Of a stretch of DNA of 41,345 bases, positions 9,993 to 20,568 are shown piece by piece. The notes under the pieces were generated by a model that ran no database searches, was not told the origin of the DNA, and saw only the letters and a program-made list of their open reading frames with translations. A program made the translations under genes and the position numbers. Source of the DNA: Bacteroidota bacterium (lineage in GTDB: Bacteria; Bacteroidota; Bacteroidia; Chitinophagales; Chitinophagaceae); assembly GCA_005788265.1 (NCBI GenBank), contig SXYR01000096.1, positions 1-41,345 of the forward strand, written 5' to 3'. The stretch's first letter is position 1; each line of letters begins with the position of its first letter.

Positions 9993-11963
9993 TCAATCAG
10001 GCTTCTTGCCTTCCAAAAAAGTATTGATGGTACTGATCTGGGTATTGTTTTGGTCGTCTGTGCCTACTGAATAACTGGAATAAAACTTTTCTACGGATGC
10101 AAGGGTTGTATTGTGCACCTGCAGGTTGTGTCTTACGTAGGCCGGAATGCTGTCGTATTCATTGTTCGGATCTGCAGCATTGAAATTGAAAGAAAGGTTT
10201 CTGAGTTTATAAAGACGTTCTGCGGCCCTCAGTTTTTGTGCCTCGGCTTCGTCAAATGCAGCCATTGGACTATCCAATGTTACAGCTGTTGGAATGACAG
10301 GTTCTTCGATGATGGCTTCTGGACTACCCTCCATCTCAGGCACCTCATGGTATACAATCTGCATGAGTTCTTCTTCGTGATCATTTGCTTGTTCTTCTGT
10401 TTGCATTTTCACTTCCACTACAGGCTTCTCCACAACTTTTTCAATTTCTGCATTTTCAACAACCGCGATAACTGTATCAACCTCTGCAATTGGCTGAATG
10501 TCTTCAACTTCCTCTTCTGCCTGTTCATGCTGGACCATCTCTAGTATTTCGTCTGCATAAATGACCGCTGGTTTAACAAGAAAACCTGTTGTTTTTTCAA
10601 GCAGTTCTTCCTTCAACTCTTGAACGACTTCATCTTGTGGTTGATCCACATGGACAGGAGATGCCATTGACTCTGCAACTGAAATGGCAGGTTGTTGAAT
10701 TTCAAACTCAATGACAATTGGTTTTTCTTCTTCTACAATCTCTTCTTCGATTGATGTGACAGGGGCTTCCATCACTTCCTCCGCCAAAGAAACCTGCATT
10801 GCTGGCTGAACACTGTTCTCCATTTCGGTCGTTGGCTCTTCAGCTTTTTCAACAACAGTTTCAATCATTGCTTCCGGCTCTTCCATGATGAGCTTGACTG
10901 GCTCAGCAATTGGTTTTGGAGCTATATCAAGCGTAAACATGATGCGCTCTTCCTGAACCGATTTTTGCTCGATAGGTGTTGATTCACCAAAGGGTAATTT
11001 TTGTTCGAATCCGGTTGCAATGATTGTTACACTGATGTCATCTCCCAATGACTCATCGTATCCCAATCCAAGAATCACATCTGTATCAGGACCAGCCTGT
11101 GTAATCAAGTATTGTTGAATCGTTTCAACTTCATCCATCGTAAATTCACTATCTCCTGACTTGGAATTGATATTGATCAATACCCATTTTGCACCTTTTA
11201 TGTTGTTGTCATTCAACAATGGTGAATTCAATGCATGTTCAATGGCAATGTGGGCGCGATTTTCGCCGTTGGCACGTGCACTTCCAAGAATGGCGACTCC
11301 ACCATTTCTCATTACCGTACATACATCAGCAAAGTCAACATTGATTTGCCCTGTTGCATTGATTACATCGGTAATACATTTTGCTGCAGTTGCAAGAACA
11401 TTATCCGCAGTTGACAAAGCAGCACTCATGGTTAAATTACCAAACTGATGCCTCAACTTATCGTTGCTGATAACCAATAAGGTATCAACCTGACTTCTCA
11501 ACTCCATAATACCTTTTTCGGCATACACAGCTCTCTTTTTTCCTTCATAGGAGAAAGGAGTAGTAACAATACCCACTGTTAGAATACCCATGTCTTTACA
11601 GATCTTTGAAACAATAGGTGCTCCGCCCGTGCCAGTTCCACCTCCCATACCTGCTGTAATAAAAGCCATCTTGGTATTTACCTCCAAAATTCTTCTTATT
11701 TCTTCTAGACTTTCTTCGGTTGCCTGTTTGCCAATCTCCGGATTGGCACCAGCACCGAGCCCTTGTGTAAGCGAAGGCCCGAGTTGTATTTTATTTGGAA
11801 CCTTGCTCAATGCCAAAGCTTGGGCATCTGTATTACAAACAATAAAATCTACACCATCAATACCTTGACTGTGCATGTAATTGACAGCATTGCTTCCGCC
11901 GCCTCCTACACCGATGACTTTGATGATAGAAGATTGTTCTTTTGGGAGATCGAATTGTATCAT
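9993..11963 (-). CDS. ftsZ: Cell division protein FtsZ with long acidic C-terminal linker
   Basis: IKVIGVGGGGSNAVNYM, GGGTGTGGAPIVSKICKDMGILTVGIVTTPF, last gene of the dcw cluster. Confidence 0.98.
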   Translation of the reverse strand: MIQFDLPKEQSSIIKVIGVGGGGSNAVNYMHSQGIDGVDFIVCNTDAQALALSKVPNKIQLGPSLTQGLGAGANPEIGKQATEESLEEIRRILEVNTKMAFITAGMGGGTGTGGAPIVSKICKDMGILTVGIVTTPFSYEGKKRAVYAEKGIMELRSQVDTLLVISNDKLRHQFGNLTMSAALSTADNVLATAAKCITDVINATGQINVDFADVCTVMRNGGVAILGSARANGENRAHIAIEHALNSPLLNDNNIKGAKWVLININSKSGDSEFTMDEVETIQQYLITQAGPDTDVILGLGYDESLGDDISVTIIATGFEQKLPFGESTPIEQKSVQEERIMFTLDIAPKPIAEPVKLIMEEPEAMIETVVEKAEEPTTEMENSVQPAMQVSLAEEVMEAPVTSIEEEIVEEEKPIVIEFEIQQPAISVAESMASPVHVDQPQDEVVQELKEELLEKTTGFLVKPAVIYADEILEMVQHEQAEEEVEDIQPIAEVDTVIAVVENAEIEKVVEKPVVEVKMQTEEQANDHEEELMQIVYHEVPEMEGSPEAIIEEPVIPTAVTLDSPMAAFDEAEAQKLRAAERLYKLRNLSFNFNAADPNNEYDSIPAYVRHNLQVHNTTLASVEKFYSSYSVGTDDQNNTQISTINTFLEGKKPD

Positions 11964-11990
11964 GATAAATGGGTTTTAAAGTGTTGGAAT

Positions 11991-13352
11991 TTATAGGAGT
12001 TGTTTATCGTCTTCTTCTTTGAATAAATCGATGAGTCCGTCTTTGATGCTATTCATAAAATCAGAGAGTGTTTTACGACCCTTGATTGGAACAGCCTCTA
12101 TAACAACCGCATCATCTTGCCCTGAAGCAGCATTGTTTGACTTTGCCATAGGACGCTTCTCTTCCGGATGAAGACGATTGTAATTGTTTTCATAAACATT
12201 GTACCCTTTTAAAATAAGTCCGATACAGGTTGCGTACATCGGCTTTTGAAGTTCTGCAATGTGGTTCGTTGCCAAATGTTCATTGGGATATCCAATTCTT
12301 GCATTCAATCCAGTTGCATATTCAGTGAGCTGTATCAGATGTTTGAGTTGTGATCCACCACCAGTTAATACAATACCTCCGTTCAACATCTTGTTATCCA
12401 GTCCAACTTGCTTAAGATGAAAGGTCACAAAGGCAAGTATTTCGCTCATTCTTGCTTGGATGATGGATGCAAGATTTTTCACACTGATTTCTCTGGATGG
12501 CAATCCCCGCAATCCTGGTATCTTGATGAATGCATTCGCTTGTGCCGCATCGGCCAATGCGCTGCCGTACTGTACTTTCATCAATTCCGCCTGCGTTTTT
12601 AAAACACCTAGTCCCATTTTAATATCGTTGGTAATATTTTCACCACCGAATGGGATCACAGCTGTATGTTTCAAAATTCCCTCATAGAAAACAGCAAGGT
12701 CCGTCGTACCGCCACCTATATCCAGAATGGCAATTCCAGCTTCGATATCTTGTTCACTCATCACTGCTGCAGAGGAAGCGAGCGGCTGAAGCATCAGGTC
12801 TTTCACCTTTAATCCAGCTTTCTCAACACTTCGGTTTATATTTCGGATGGCATTTCTGTCACCTGTGATAATATGAAAATTTGCTCCGATTTTAACCCCA
12901 GTGTACCCAATCGGATCTGAAATATTCTGAATATTATCAACTGTATATTCTTGTGGAATCACATCAATGATTTGATCACCTGCAGGAATATAAGTTTTGT
13001 ACTGATCGGCAATGAGCTGATCAATTTCAAACTGCTTGATCTCATCCTCGGTCGATCGGCGAACAATATCACCTCTTGTTTGGAGACTTTTGATATGATG
13101 GCCAGCGATGCCAACATACACTTCGTTGATCTCCAAGCCCGGATTGGATTCGTAGCAGTTTTTCAAAGCAGTTTCGATTGCTTTGATGGTTTGATCAATG
13201 TTCAACACCATGCCGTGTTGAACACCATTGCTGTTGGCAAGTCCAAAACCTAAGATTTCCAACTTACCAAATTCATTTTTGCGTCCTGCGATGGCAGCAA
13301 TCTTCGTTGTACCAATGTCAAGTCCTACAATAATGGGTTGTTCGTGTGTCAT
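11991..13352 (-). CDS. ftsA: Cell division protein FtsA
   Basis: IIVGLDIGTTKIAAIAG, AILDIGGGTTDLAVF, GGIVLTGGGSQLKHL; immediately upstream of ftsZ. Confidence 0.97.
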   Translation of the reverse strand: MTHEQPIIVGLDIGTTKIAAIAGRKNEFGKLEILGFGLANSNGVQHGMVLNIDQTIKAIETALKNCYESNPGLEINEVYVGIAGHHIKSLQTRGDIVRRSTEDEIKQFEIDQLIADQYKTYIPAGDQIIDVIPQEYTVDNIQNISDPIGYTGVKIGANFHIITGDRNAIRNINRSVEKAGLKVKDLMLQPLASSAAVMSEQDIEAGIAILDIGGGTTDLAVFYEGILKHTAVIPFGGENITNDIKMGLGVLKTQAELMKVQYGSALADAAQANAFIKIPGLRGLPSREISVKNLASIIQARMSEILAFVTFHLKQVGLDNKMLNGGIVLTGGGSQLKHLIQLTEYATGLNARIGYPNEHLATNHIAELQKPMYATCIGLILKGYNVYENNYNRLHPEEKRPMAKSNNAASGQDDAVVIEAVPIKGRKTLSDFMNSIKDGLIDLFKEEDDKQLL

Positions 13353-13362
13353 AATTCACTTT

Positions 13363-14235
13363 TTACTGGGGTTTGTATTTTGGATTGATATTATTATTGA
13401 TGATTTTTTGAACCAATTGTGTTGAATCTATGTGGGTGGTGTCTGCAGATACAAGCTTCGCCCCTGACCTCTCACATACCACTTGATCTTTGAATTGCAG
13501 ATTGATATTTGAATACCTGTTCCAAGCATCTTCCCGACTAAATTTTTGATAAAGCAGTTTGAGCTTTTTGAACATGGGCTCCCATTCGCTGCGAACACCA
13601 AGATCTATGACATGATCTCCCACCTGGGTGGAAAGTTCAAAACCATTGTCTGGACGTATATACACCGATTCAATTTGAGCCATCCAGAAGGGATCACTGC
13701 TGATAAAATCTGATAAACCAACCACCCTTGATAGCAACATGCTGTCAGATTTTTTCATGCCAAGCGGGTTCACATAATAATTCGTAAAAACAGGTAAAAC
13801 AATGTGGTCTGTCTGCTTCAATGGCAAAAGATTGTAACGATCATCCAGATAATATGAGTAGCCCTCTGCTGTAAACAATCTTGTAACTGGATTTTTCTGC
13901 TTGATGTTGATATGAAGCGTATGTTGATTGTCAAAATAAATATCAGCATCCTGGATCCATGGATTTTTTGAAAGGTGGTGCTCAAGTGAGAAAAGATTGA
14001 ATGTTGCTGTATTTTTTCCGATAGGATATTGCTCATCCATGCCTGGCCAAAGAGTGGCAAATACTTCCTTTCGATCAATCATGTTGATCAACTTCTCATC
14101 CAGAAAATCAATCTGAACCGCTTTGCAACGATTTGCCTGTTCTTTTACAATTCCACTGACCAACAAAAATGAAAGTCCTGAACCTATGAGCAACCAAAGG
14201 AGAATGGTGAATATTTTTAATATGGTTGACTTCAT
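13363..14235 (-). CDS. ftsQ: Cell division protein FtsQ
   Basis: Single N-terminal TM and POTRA/FtsQ-like region between murC and ftsA. The ORF extends to 14277, but MKSTILKIF at 14235, just after the murC stop, is the likely start. Confidence 0.85.
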   Translation of the reverse strand: MKSTILKIFTILLWLLIGSGLSFLLVSGIVKEQANRCKAVQIDFLDEKLINMIDRKEVFATLWPGMDEQYPIGKNTATFNLFSLEHHLSKNPWIQDADIYFDNQHTLHINIKQKNPVTRLFTAEGYSYYLDDRYNLLPLKQTDHIVLPVFTNYYVNPLGMKKSDSMLLSRVVGLSDFISSDPFWMAQIESVYIRPDNGFELSTQVGDHVIDLGVRSEWEPMFKKLKLLYQKFSREDAWNRYSNINLQFKDQVVCERSGAKLVSADTTHIDSTQLVQKIINNNINPKYKPQ

Positions 14236-14237
14236 AA

Positions 14238-15605
14238 TCATTGATTCAATAAAAACTCTTTTATGGGAAGAATGCATTGATCAATATCCCCTGCACCGGC
14301 TGTAACAATCAATTCTGGATTGGACTGATTAATAAACTTTAAAACATCCCCGTCTTTCAACAAAGAAACATTGCTGCTCATTTTACTTGCGATCATTTCA
14401 CTCGTAACTCCTTCTATTGGTATTTCTCTTGCCGGATAGATCGGCATGATGGCAACCTGATCGGCCAATGAAAGACTTGCTGCAAATCCTTCTGCAAAGT
14501 CTCTTGTTCTGCTGTACAGATGCGGCTGGAAAAGAACAGTAATTTTTTTGGTTGGATACAATCCCCTAACGCCAGCTATCAGGGCCCTCAGTTCTTCGGG
14601 GTGATGTGCATAATCATCTATATAAATGGATTTTTCATTTTTAACGATGTACTCAAATCTTCTTTTGACACCTTTGAAACCTGCAATCGCACTCAAAATA
14701 CGTTCATCATCAATCTTCAGGTATTTTGCAATGGCAATGGCTACCAGACTGTTTTCTATATTGTGCATTCCACCCATGTTCAAGCGCACATTGCTCAATG
14801 TCCATCCTGGTCCATTTACATGGTATAGATAACTTCCATCAACAATCATCAGGTCAATTGTATGGACATCTGCATCCAAATGAGTAAGATGATAGGTAAG
14901 GTGATGCTTGGCACTGAATGATGTTTCCCTTGAAAGTCCCTTTTTGGTAATCAGCAATCCCCCAGGATCAAGCTTGGATGTAAATGCAAGAAATGCCTCT
15001 TCCATTGCTTCAGCAGTACCATAAATATCAAGATGATCAGGATCCATGGCGGTGATGGCAATGATATTGGGATGAAGCTTCAGAAAACTTCTATCATACT
15101 CATCTGCTTCAATCACAGTACAATTTTTTTCACTGCTCCAAAAATTCGTTCCATAGTTAGATGAAATGCCGCCGAGAAAAGCATTGCATCCATACTCAGC
15201 ATCTCTTAATATATGTGCAACCATGGTACTGATAGTTGTTTTGCCATGTGTACCTGCAATACATATATTATACGAGTTCCTTGAAATGATTCCCAGCACA
15301 TCACTTCTCTTCAGCAAAGGCAAGTTCAATTGAGTGTAGAATTCCCTGATCCTTGAATCGGTTGGAATGGCAGGTGTATAAACTACCAAGTCCAATTCAA
15401 CAGGGCAGGCTGTTGGATCATCATCAAAAGAGATGACTGCCCCTTCCTTGATCAAGGCATCCGTCAAAAAGGTGGATATTTTATCATATCCCCATACTTT
15501 TATTCCTTTAGAAAGGAAATAACGGGCGATCGCACTCATGCCAATACCTCCTATTCCGATGAAATAGACTTTGCGAATATTTGATATGTTGATCTGATCA
15601 ATCAT
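14238..15605 (-). CDS. murC: UDP-N-acetylmuramate--L-alanine ligase
   Basis: VYFIGIGGIGMSAIARYFLSKG, AGTHGKTTISTMVAHIL, DYAHHPEELRA. Likely start MIDQIN at 15605, overlapping the murG stop; the ORF track start is 15638. Confidence 0.96.
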   Translation of the reverse strand: MIDQINISNIRKVYFIGIGGIGMSAIARYFLSKGIKVWGYDKISTFLTDALIKEGAVISFDDDPTACPVELDLVVYTPAIPTDSRIREFYTQLNLPLLKRSDVLGIISRNSYNICIAGTHGKTTISTMVAHILRDAEYGCNAFLGGISSNYGTNFWSSEKNCTVIEADEYDRSFLKLHPNIIAITAMDPDHLDIYGTAEAMEEAFLAFTSKLDPGGLLITKKGLSRETSFSAKHHLTYHLTHLDADVHTIDLMIVDGSYLYHVNGPGWTLSNVRLNMGGMHNIENSLVAIAIAKYLKIDDERILSAIAGFKGVKRRFEYIVKNEKSIYIDDYAHHPEELRALIAGVRGLYPTKKITVLFQPHLYSRTRDFAEGFAASLSLADQVAIMPIYPAREIPIEGVTSEMIASKMSSNVSLLKDGDVLKFINQSNPELIVTAGAGDIDQCILPIKEFLLNQ

Positions 15606-16701
15606 GGTTGACAAAAGGCTTGATGATTTCTTTTGCAATCAGAACATCCGCATCAGCAGTAAACAACTGTGATGCAGCCATTCCGAGGGCATTTATTTTT
15701 TCTTTGTTCTTTATCATCGATAAAATTGTATCTGTGAGCTCTTCCTTCACGTTGGCATCTTTGATCAAAACAGCGGCTCCACTATTGACAAGTGTCATTG
15801 CATTGGCAGTTTGATGATCCTCAGCAGCAAGCGGATAAGGCACCAAGATGGATGCTTTCCCTGTTGCACAGATTTCAGCAATGGCAATGGCGCCTGCCCT
15901 TGATACCACCAGATCTGCTGCTGCGTATGCATAATTCATCTTTGAGATAAATTCTGTAATACAAGCCATTTTGTTTTTTCTCAATTGCGAATCAATCAGC
16001 TCCAGATTACCCTTTCCTGTTTGCCAAATCACCTGTATGCCATTTTCAATTAACCTGGAAAGTCCCTCAATCATGCCACGGTTGATACTTCTTGCGCCCA
16101 GACTTCCACCCATGATCAAAACAGTTGGCAAGCCCTGCTTCAATCCAAAATATTCAAATGCATCCTCCAAGTTGATTGTAGAACGAGCAATCTCAGATCT
16201 CACAGGATTCCCTGTATGAATCATGTTGTTTTTTGGAAAAAACCTTTCCATTCCATTTGTTGCAACCATGACCATTGTTGCATTTTTACCCAACATGATG
16301 TTTGCTTTGCCTGCAAATGAATTGGCTTCATGTAAAAAATTGGGGATTTGTTGCTTTTGTGCATATCGAAGGACCGGAAAACTTGAATAGCCACCTACAC
16401 CAAATACTGCATCAGGATGAAATGCTTTAAAAATCTTTTTAACTTGAATAAAACTTAATATTAATTTATAAGGTAGGCTCCAGTTTTTCCATAGTTGGGA
16501 TCGATTGAATCCTGCGATGTCAATTCCCTGAATATTGAAGCCAGCTTGTGGCACTTTCTCCATTTCCATTTTCCCCTTTGCACCAATAAATAGAATTTCA
16601 ATTTGTGCATCCAAGTTTTTAAGTGCATTTGCAACGGCAATGGCAGGGAAAATATGTCCCCCTGTTCCTCCTCCTGCTATGATTACTTTCAATGCTTTCA
16701 T
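15598..16701 (-). CDS. murG: UDP-GlcNAc:undecaprenyl-PP-MurNAc-pentapeptide GlcNAc transferase
   Basis: IIAGGGTGGHIFPAIAVA, GVGGYSSFPVL, GGSLGARSINRGM, SRAGAIAIAEI. Confidence 0.97.
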   Translation of the reverse strand: MKALKVIIAGGGTGGHIFPAIAVANALKNLDAQIEILFIGAKGKMEMEKVPQAGFNIQGIDIAGFNRSQLWKNWSLPYKLILSFIQVKKIFKAFHPDAVFGVGGYSSFPVLRYAQKQQIPNFLHEANSFAGKANIMLGKNATMVMVATNGMERFFPKNNMIHTGNPVRSEIARSTINLEDAFEYFGLKQGLPTVLIMGGSLGARSINRGMIEGLSRLIENGIQVIWQTGKGNLELIDSQLRKNKMACITEFISKMNYAYAAADLVVSRAGAIAIAEICATGKASILVPYPLAAEDHQTANAMTLVNSGAAVLIKDANVKEELTDTILSMIKNKEKINALGMAASQLFTADADVLIAKEIIKPFVNHD

Positions 16702-17948
16702 GCAACACCCCCTTCTTCTTTTGCTGTTTCAGGTTGCACCTTACCCTCCATGATCTCAACATTTCTGGCTACGCTGAGAATGATGCCAATGGAGAGACAG
16801 GTAAAAAGGAATGAGCTTCCCCCCATGCTAACAAGCGGAAGGGTTACGCCGGTTACAGGGAATAAGTTTACGTTGACTGCCATATTTGCCATGGCCTGTA
16901 TCACAAGTGTAAAGCTCAATCCCAGTGAAAGAAATGCTCCAAATGCATAGGGGCATCTGCGCATGATGCTGAGACATCTGTAGAGGAAAAGCAAATAAAT
17001 CATCAGAATCAATGCACCTCCAATCAATCCGTACTCCTCTATAATGATTGCATAAATAAAATCTGAATAAGGATGTGGCAGAAAATTTCTGGCCTGGCTG
17101 TTACCTGGGCCCAATCCAACCCAACGACCCTTTGCAATGGCAATTTTTGCTTGTTGCACCTGGAAGGACGCTTCTTCTTTATCAGCATACATGAAATTCT
17201 GAACACGTTTGATCCAGGTTTCTACACGGCCCTTGGTCAATACCGTTGGCAAAGGATCTGATTTTCCGGTTTGCTCATTGTAATACATTCTTGCAAAACC
17301 AACCAACATCATGATTGGAAGCAATGCAATCAATATCACCAATAATAAATGTTTGATACTTGCTCTTCCAATAAACAGCAACAACATGCTGGTTGCACCG
17401 GTAAGAAGAGCAGTTGAAAGGTTGGCAGGTGCAATCAATGCGCATATCAGTACAACTGGTGTGATAACAGGAAGAAATCCTGATTTAAAATCTTTTATGG
17501 TTTCCTGACGTTTGCTCAATTGTCTGCTCAGGTACATGAACAAGGCGAGTTTTGCCAAATCAGAAGTTTGGAAAGTCAGGTTGATGATGGGCAGTCTTAT
17601 CCAGCGATTGGCGTCATTTAAATTTGTACCAAAGAACAAGGTATAGAGCAGCAATGGAAGAGAAATGATGTACAATACCTGTGCAACCTTTGAATAAACT
17701 GTATAATTCACCAGGTGCGCGAAATATATGATCGCAACACCAATGGCAATGAATACAATCTGTTTAAATAAATAGGACTCTGTGCTTTTGGACAATTTAT
17801 AAGCAAGTGTGCCTGTGCTGCTGTATACTGCCAATAAACTTACCAAAGTCAACAATACAACCAATGTCCAGATGACTTTGTCACCCTTGGTTCTTTTCGA
17901 AATACTCGAAAGAGAATATTGTGTTATATCGATTCCTTCTCCTTGCAT
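16698..17948 (-). CDS. ftsW: Lipid II polymerase/flippase-family protein FtsW (SEDS)
   Basis: Multi-pass SEDS protein; WVGLGPGNSQARNFLPHPYSDFIYAIIIEEYGLIGG, TGVTLPLVSMGGSSFL. Confidence 0.95.
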   Translation of the reverse strand: MQGEGIDITQYSLSSISKRTKGDKVIWTLVVLLTLVSLLAVYSSTGTLAYKLSKSTESYLFKQIVFIAIGVAIIYFAHLVNYTVYSKVAQVLYIISLPLLLYTLFFGTNLNDANRWIRLPIINLTFQTSDLAKLALFMYLSRQLSKRQETIKDFKSGFLPVITPVVLICALIAPANLSTALLTGATSMLLLFIGRASIKHLLLVILIALLPIMMLVGFARMYYNEQTGKSDPLPTVLTKGRVETWIKRVQNFMYADKEEASFQVQQAKIAIAKGRWVGLGPGNSQARNFLPHPYSDFIYAIIIEEYGLIGGALILMIYLLFLYRCLSIMRRCPYAFGAFLSLGLSFTLVIQAMANMAVNVNLFPVTGVTLPLVSMGGSSFLFTCLSIGIILSVARNVEIMEGKVQPETAKEEGGVA

Positions 17949-17950
17949 CC

Positions 17951-19294
17951 TTATAATTCCTTTACAGCTTTTTTAAATTGTTGACCCCTGTCCTCATAAT
18001 TCTTGAATAAATCAAAGCTTGCGCAAGCGGGACTGAGCAAGACCACATCTCCTTTTTGAGAGATCGCATATGCCTTTTTTACCGCTTCCTCTGCACTGGA
18101 TGTATCAATTATTTTTTCTACGACACCGTCAAATGCCGCATGAATTTTTGAATGATCCAGCCCCATGCATACAATGGCTTTTACTTTTTCTGTAACCATA
18201 TCTTTGATCAAATCATAATCATTTCCTTTATCAATACCTCCTAATATCAACGTAACAGGCTTCTCCATGCTTTCTAGCGCAAACCAGGTGCTGTTGACAT
18301 TGGTTGCCTTTGAATCATTGATAAAATCAATGCCTCGTACAGTGGCAACCATTTCCATGCGGTGTTCCAGACTTTCAAAAGACGCAACTGCATCTCTGAT
18401 TTTTTCTTTTCGTATTCCGATAACGGAACCTGCAACCGCAGCAGCCATGGTATTGTACTGGTTGTGCTTTCCTTTGAGCGCGAAATCAAAAATGCTCATC
18501 GAAAATGAATCACCTCGTGATACAGTCATTTTACCTTCCTTGATGTGTGCACCTTTTGGCATTTCTCTTTGCATACTAATGGGGAGTGGTTTAGATTGAA
18601 ATGGGTAATTGGTAAGTTGTTCTGCAGTTACCGGATCGTCTGCATTGTAAATGAAGAAGTCCAGATCAGTTTGGTTTTTCGTGATATTGAATTTTGAACG
18701 GATGTACTTGTTAAAATCATAATCATATCTGTCAAGATGATCTTCTGTGATGTTGGTGAGTACTGCGACATCTGGCCTGAACGATTTGATGTCATCCAAT
18801 TGAAAGCTGCTTATTTCAACAACATACAAAGGCTTGGGATCGATGGCGATCTGCCTTGCAATAGAATTTCCAATATTTCCTACAAGGGCACAATTCATTC
18901 CCCCTTGTTTACATATCTGATAAATCAAAGATGCTGTAGTGGTTTTACCATTGCTGCCAGTGATCCCTATGATTTTACTCTCACCTTTGTGCCGGTACGC
19001 CAATTCCATTTCACTGATAATCGAAATGCCGTGTTGAATAATCTTTTTTACCACTTCCGATTTATGAGCGATACCTGGACTCTTCATTATTTCAGAGGCA
19101 TCTAAAATTCTTTCATAGTCATGCGACCCGTGTTCAAACTCAATTTGATTGTCTAACAATTCCTTTTCAAAATGTGGCTGAATTTTACTGCCTTCAGATA
19201 CAAAGACATCATACCCTTGCTGCTTGCACAACAAGGCTGCGCCTACTCCACTTTCACCTGCACCCAATATGACAATCTTCTTATTCATCCTCAT
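17951..19294 (-). CDS. murD: UDP-N-acetylmuramoylalanine--D-glutamate ligase
   Basis: KKIVILGAGESGVGAALLC, IGITGSNGKTTTASLI, LILGGIDKGNDY. Start taken at the ATGA overlap with mraY; the ORF track start is 19348. Confidence 0.95.
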   Translation of the reverse strand: MRMNKKIVILGAGESGVGAALLCKQQGYDVFVSEGSKIQPHFEKELLDNQIEFEHGSHDYERILDASEIMKSPGIAHKSEVVKKIIQHGISIISEMELAYRHKGESKIIGITGSNGKTTTASLIYQICKQGGMNCALVGNIGNSIARQIAIDPKPLYVVEISSFQLDDIKSFRPDVAVLTNITEDHLDRYDYDFNKYIRSKFNITKNQTDLDFFIYNADDPVTAEQLTNYPFQSKPLPISMQREMPKGAHIKEGKMTVSRGDSFSMSIFDFALKGKHNQYNTMAAAVAGSVIGIRKEKIRDAVASFESLEHRMEMVATVRGIDFINDSKATNVNSTWFALESMEKPVTLILGGIDKGNDYDLIKDMVTEKVKAIVCMGLDHSKIHAAFDGVVEKIIDTSSAEEAVKKAYAISQKGDVVLLSPACASFDLFKNYEDRGQQFKKAVKEL

Positions 19295-20562
19295 CTCATT
19301 TTTAAAGACATTACAGCGAATACGACAAATAATATTGTGATAATCCAAAATCGCACCGCGATTTTACTTTCGTGGTAACCCTTTTTCTGAAAATGGTGGT
19401 GCAAGGGACTCATCAAGAACACCCTTCTTCCTTCACCAAATTTTTTCTTGGTGTATTTGAAGTAACTCACTTGAATGATGACACTCAGATTCTCCACCAG
19501 AAAAACTGCACAGAATATGGGGATCAGCAATTCCTTTCTGACCATGATTGCCAGAGATGCAATAATGCCTCCCAGTGCAAGACTTCCTGTATCACCCATG
19601 AAAACCTGAGCAGGAAATGTATTGTACCAGAGAAAACCAATACAAGCTCCAATCATTGCAGCAATAAATATTGAAACTTCCCCCAAATTGGGTATGTACA
19701 TGATGTTGAGGTAGTCAGCAAAAATCAAGTTGCCGCTTGCATATGCAAACAATGCAAGGCAAACACCAATGATGGCGGAAACCCCTGTAGCGAGTCCGTC
19801 TAATCCATCTGTAATGTTTGCACCATTGGATACAGCTGTAACGATGAAGATGATGGCAAGCATGTACACAACCCAACCATATTGACGAAGGCTTGCAGGC
19901 AGCAACCGCGCATAGTTGAATTCATGATTTTTAATAAATGGAATGGTTGTAACGGGCTCATTGGCTTTGACAAAATATCGTTCACCACCCTGAAACTTTA
20001 CCACCGTAGCTTTTTCAGGCTTGTTATTTCCTTTGTACTCACGCATGACCTTTACATTGTCATTGAACAACAGTGTAACACTGATGATGACTCCCAGTCC
20101 AACTTGCCCCAACACCTTGAACCATCCCGCCAATCCGTCTTTATCCCCTTTTTTATAGGGAATACCCTGCTCTTGAGAAAGCCTTTTTGCTCTCAACTTC
20201 AAATAGTCATCAACGAAACCGACAAGTCCGAGCCAAACGGTACTGAGCAATAATAATTTGATGTATACCTTGTCCAGGTTAGCGAACAACAATGTTGGAA
20301 TAAGTATTCCGAGCAGTATGATGAATCCACCCATGGTGGGAGTCCCTTTCTTTTGTTCCTCACCCTGCAAACCCAAATCACGCACACTTTCACCTACTTG
20401 TTTCTTTTGTAAAAAGAGTATGATTCTTTTGCCATATACAAGTGTGATGAACAATGAAAGCAGAATTGCCATCATAGATCTGAAAGTGATGAACTGGAAA
20501 ATGCCGATACCGGGTATTTTCAAGCCCTCACTCTGTAACCATTGGTATAGGTGGTACAACAT
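19291..20562 (-). CDS. mraY: Phospho-N-acetylmuramoyl-pentapeptide transferase
   Basis: GTPTMGGFIILL, NITDGLDGLATGV, FMGDTGSLALGG, SPLHHHFQKKG. Confidence 0.97.
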   Translation of the reverse strand: MLYHLYQWLQSEGLKIPGIGIFQFITFRSMMAILLSLFITLVYGKRIILFLQKKQVGESVRDLGLQGEEQKKGTPTMGGFIILLGILIPTLLFANLDKVYIKLLLLSTVWLGLVGFVDDYLKLRAKRLSQEQGIPYKKGDKDGLAGWFKVLGQVGLGVIISVTLLFNDNVKVMREYKGNNKPEKATVVKFQGGERYFVKANEPVTTIPFIKNHEFNYARLLPASLRQYGWVVYMLAIIFIVTAVSNGANITDGLDGLATGVSAIIGVCLALFAYASGNLIFADYLNIMYIPNLGEVSIFIAAMIGACIGFLWYNTFPAQVFMGDTGSLALGGIIASLAIMVRKELLIPIFCAVFLVENLSVIIQVSYFKYTKKKFGEGRRVFLMSPLHHHFQKKGYHESKIAVRFWIITILFVVFAVMSLKMR

Positions 20563-20568
20563 ATTCGC

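Noticed and set aside
10113-10544. 143-aa ORF antisense to the ftsZ linker (Cys/Phe/His-rich)
   Set aside because: Explained by the complement of Glu/Val-rich codons (GAA/GAG to TTC/CTC); no start context or homology signal.
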